A DNA stretch of 24,099 nucleotides. Origin: Treponema sp. GTDB lineage: Bacteria; Spirochaetota; Spirochaetia; Treponematales; Breznakiellaceae. The notes under the pieces were generated by a model, which ran no database searches, was not told the DNA's origin, and worked only from the letters and a program-made list of their open reading frames with translations. The stretch spans positions 1 to 24,099 of the forward strand of contig JAISZE010000031.1 of the NCBI GenBank assembly GCA_031269405.1, in the 5' to 3' direction. A program made the translations under genes and the position numbers. Position 1 is the stretch's first letter. Each line of letters begins with the position of its first letter. This document shows, one piece after another, positions 23,837-24,099 of the stretch.

Positions 23837-23873
23837 AGTCTGTCCATAATGTGTCTACATTAATAGACAGACT
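23837..23873. repeat. Long imperfect hairpin with AGTCTGTC/GACAGACT ends
   Basis: AGTCTGTC (23837-23844) is perfectly inverted at 23866-23873. Inner bases ATGT/ACAT extend the stem, leaving a short GTCT loop. It contains the motif shared with 3922-3935. It may be a relic of a small mobile element or a structured transcript end. The surrounding stretch 23760-23836 shows nothing else. Confidence 0.55.
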
Positions 23874-23897
23874 CTATGTAGTGCATATATCCCAGCT

Positions 23898-23932
23898 AAA
23901 AAAAGTTCAAAAAAGTTAAAAAAAATGAAAAA
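23898..23932. promoter_or_regulatory. Phased A-tracts upstream of a promoter
   Basis: Four A-runs of 7, 6, 8 and 5 bases start at 23898, 23909, 23918 and 23928, about one helical turn apart. This should bend the DNA. It sits directly before the -35 box and may act as an UP element. Confidence 0.6.
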
Positions 23933-23937
23933 TTCTC

Positions 23938-23966
23938 TTGACAGAATAAATTTAGAATGATATGAT
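23938..23966 (+). promoter_or_regulatory. Consensus promoter for the right-edge gene
   Basis: TTGACA (23938-23943), 17 bp and TATGAT (23961-23966). Transcription should start near 23973, giving a leader of about 86 nt before the ATG at 24059. Confidence 0.8.
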
Positions 23967-24005
23967 TATTTTACATTTTTGAATATGAGGAAGGGAATTT
24001 TACCG

Positions 24006-24024
24006 CCAGGATTGTTAAACCTGG
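24006..24024 (+). promoter_or_regulatory. Small hairpin in the 5' leader
   Basis: CCAGG (24006-24010) pairs with CCTGG (24020-24024) around a nine-base loop, in the leader of the right-edge gene. It is too short to assign to a riboswitch class. It could also be a dyad operator downstream of the promoter. Confidence 0.25.
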
Positions 24025-24058
24025 TATTTTAAGCGCTGTCAAAGGGAGGTTGCTGTAT

Positions 24059-24099
24059 ATGAACGCCGATTATTCGCTGTATTGCAGGCATTTTGCCTT
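24059..24099 (+). CDS. Start of an unidentified gene, cut by the window end
   Basis: GGGAGG (24044-24049) lies nine bases before an ATG that opens the peptide MNADYSLYCRHFA and stays open to the edge. The strong promoter and Shine-Dalgarno support a real gene. Thirteen residues are not enough to name it. Confidence 0.55.
   Translation, partial: MNADYSLYCRHFA

Overview
The window looks like chromosomal DNA of a spirochaete, most likely a gut-type Treponema. The taxonomic evidence is a FlaA periplasmic-flagellum sheath protein, a radical SAM protein of the spirochaete 'spiro-SPASM' type, relaxed lipoboxes and moderately GC-rich coding sequence. I recognised families by eye. No database search was possible.

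Left part (1-6465), an accessory and partly decaying carbohydrate island. A 21-bp tandem repeat encoding FRSKSE-like heptads and two tiny ORFs precede an intact three-gene CUT1-type sugar ABC transporter (binding protein plus two LplB/LplC-type permeases, no ATPase). Three damaged genes follow: the C-terminal tail of a GH130 mannoside phosphorylase, an AAA-ATPase/PD-(D/E)XK gene with a frameshift, and an SGNH/GDSL hydrolase split by one in-frame TAA. The GH130 remnant suggests the transporter once served, or still serves, beta-mannosides.

Middle (6653-12833). A proline-rich lipoprotein and an exported HEAT-like protein are followed by tRNA-Glu(UUC) with its own consensus promoter and terminator. 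Next is a tightly coupled three-gene operon with ATGA overlaps: a CPA2 antiporter fused to a PTS EIIA domain, a double-DUF1538 membrane protein, and a protein made of two PII-like domains with a possible internal start. It reads as an ion transport module under PEP/phosphate and nucleotide or nitrogen control, and is the best candidate here for a poorly described system.

Right part (12853-23723), all on the minus strand. In transcription order, a surface or flagellar modification operon comes first: spiro-SPASM radical SAM protein, glycosyltransferase-like protein, SpsF-like cytidylyltransferase, then a PseG-like glycosyltransferase fused to a SAM methyltransferase. An ATP-grasp ligase, a cell-wall amidase, a GerMN protein, FlaA and a RelA/SpoT-TPR protein follow. 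The PseG-methyltransferase gene has a run of ten G just after its start that puts the coupled upstream start out of frame by one base, which looks like a phase-variable OFF state unless it is a homopolymer error.

Right edge (23760-24099): a long imperfect hairpin, phased A-tracts, a consensus promoter and the first codons of a plus-strand gene that leaves the window. Several genes without a Shine-Dalgarno have a -10 box only 6-8 nt before the start codon, suggesting leaderless transcripts.
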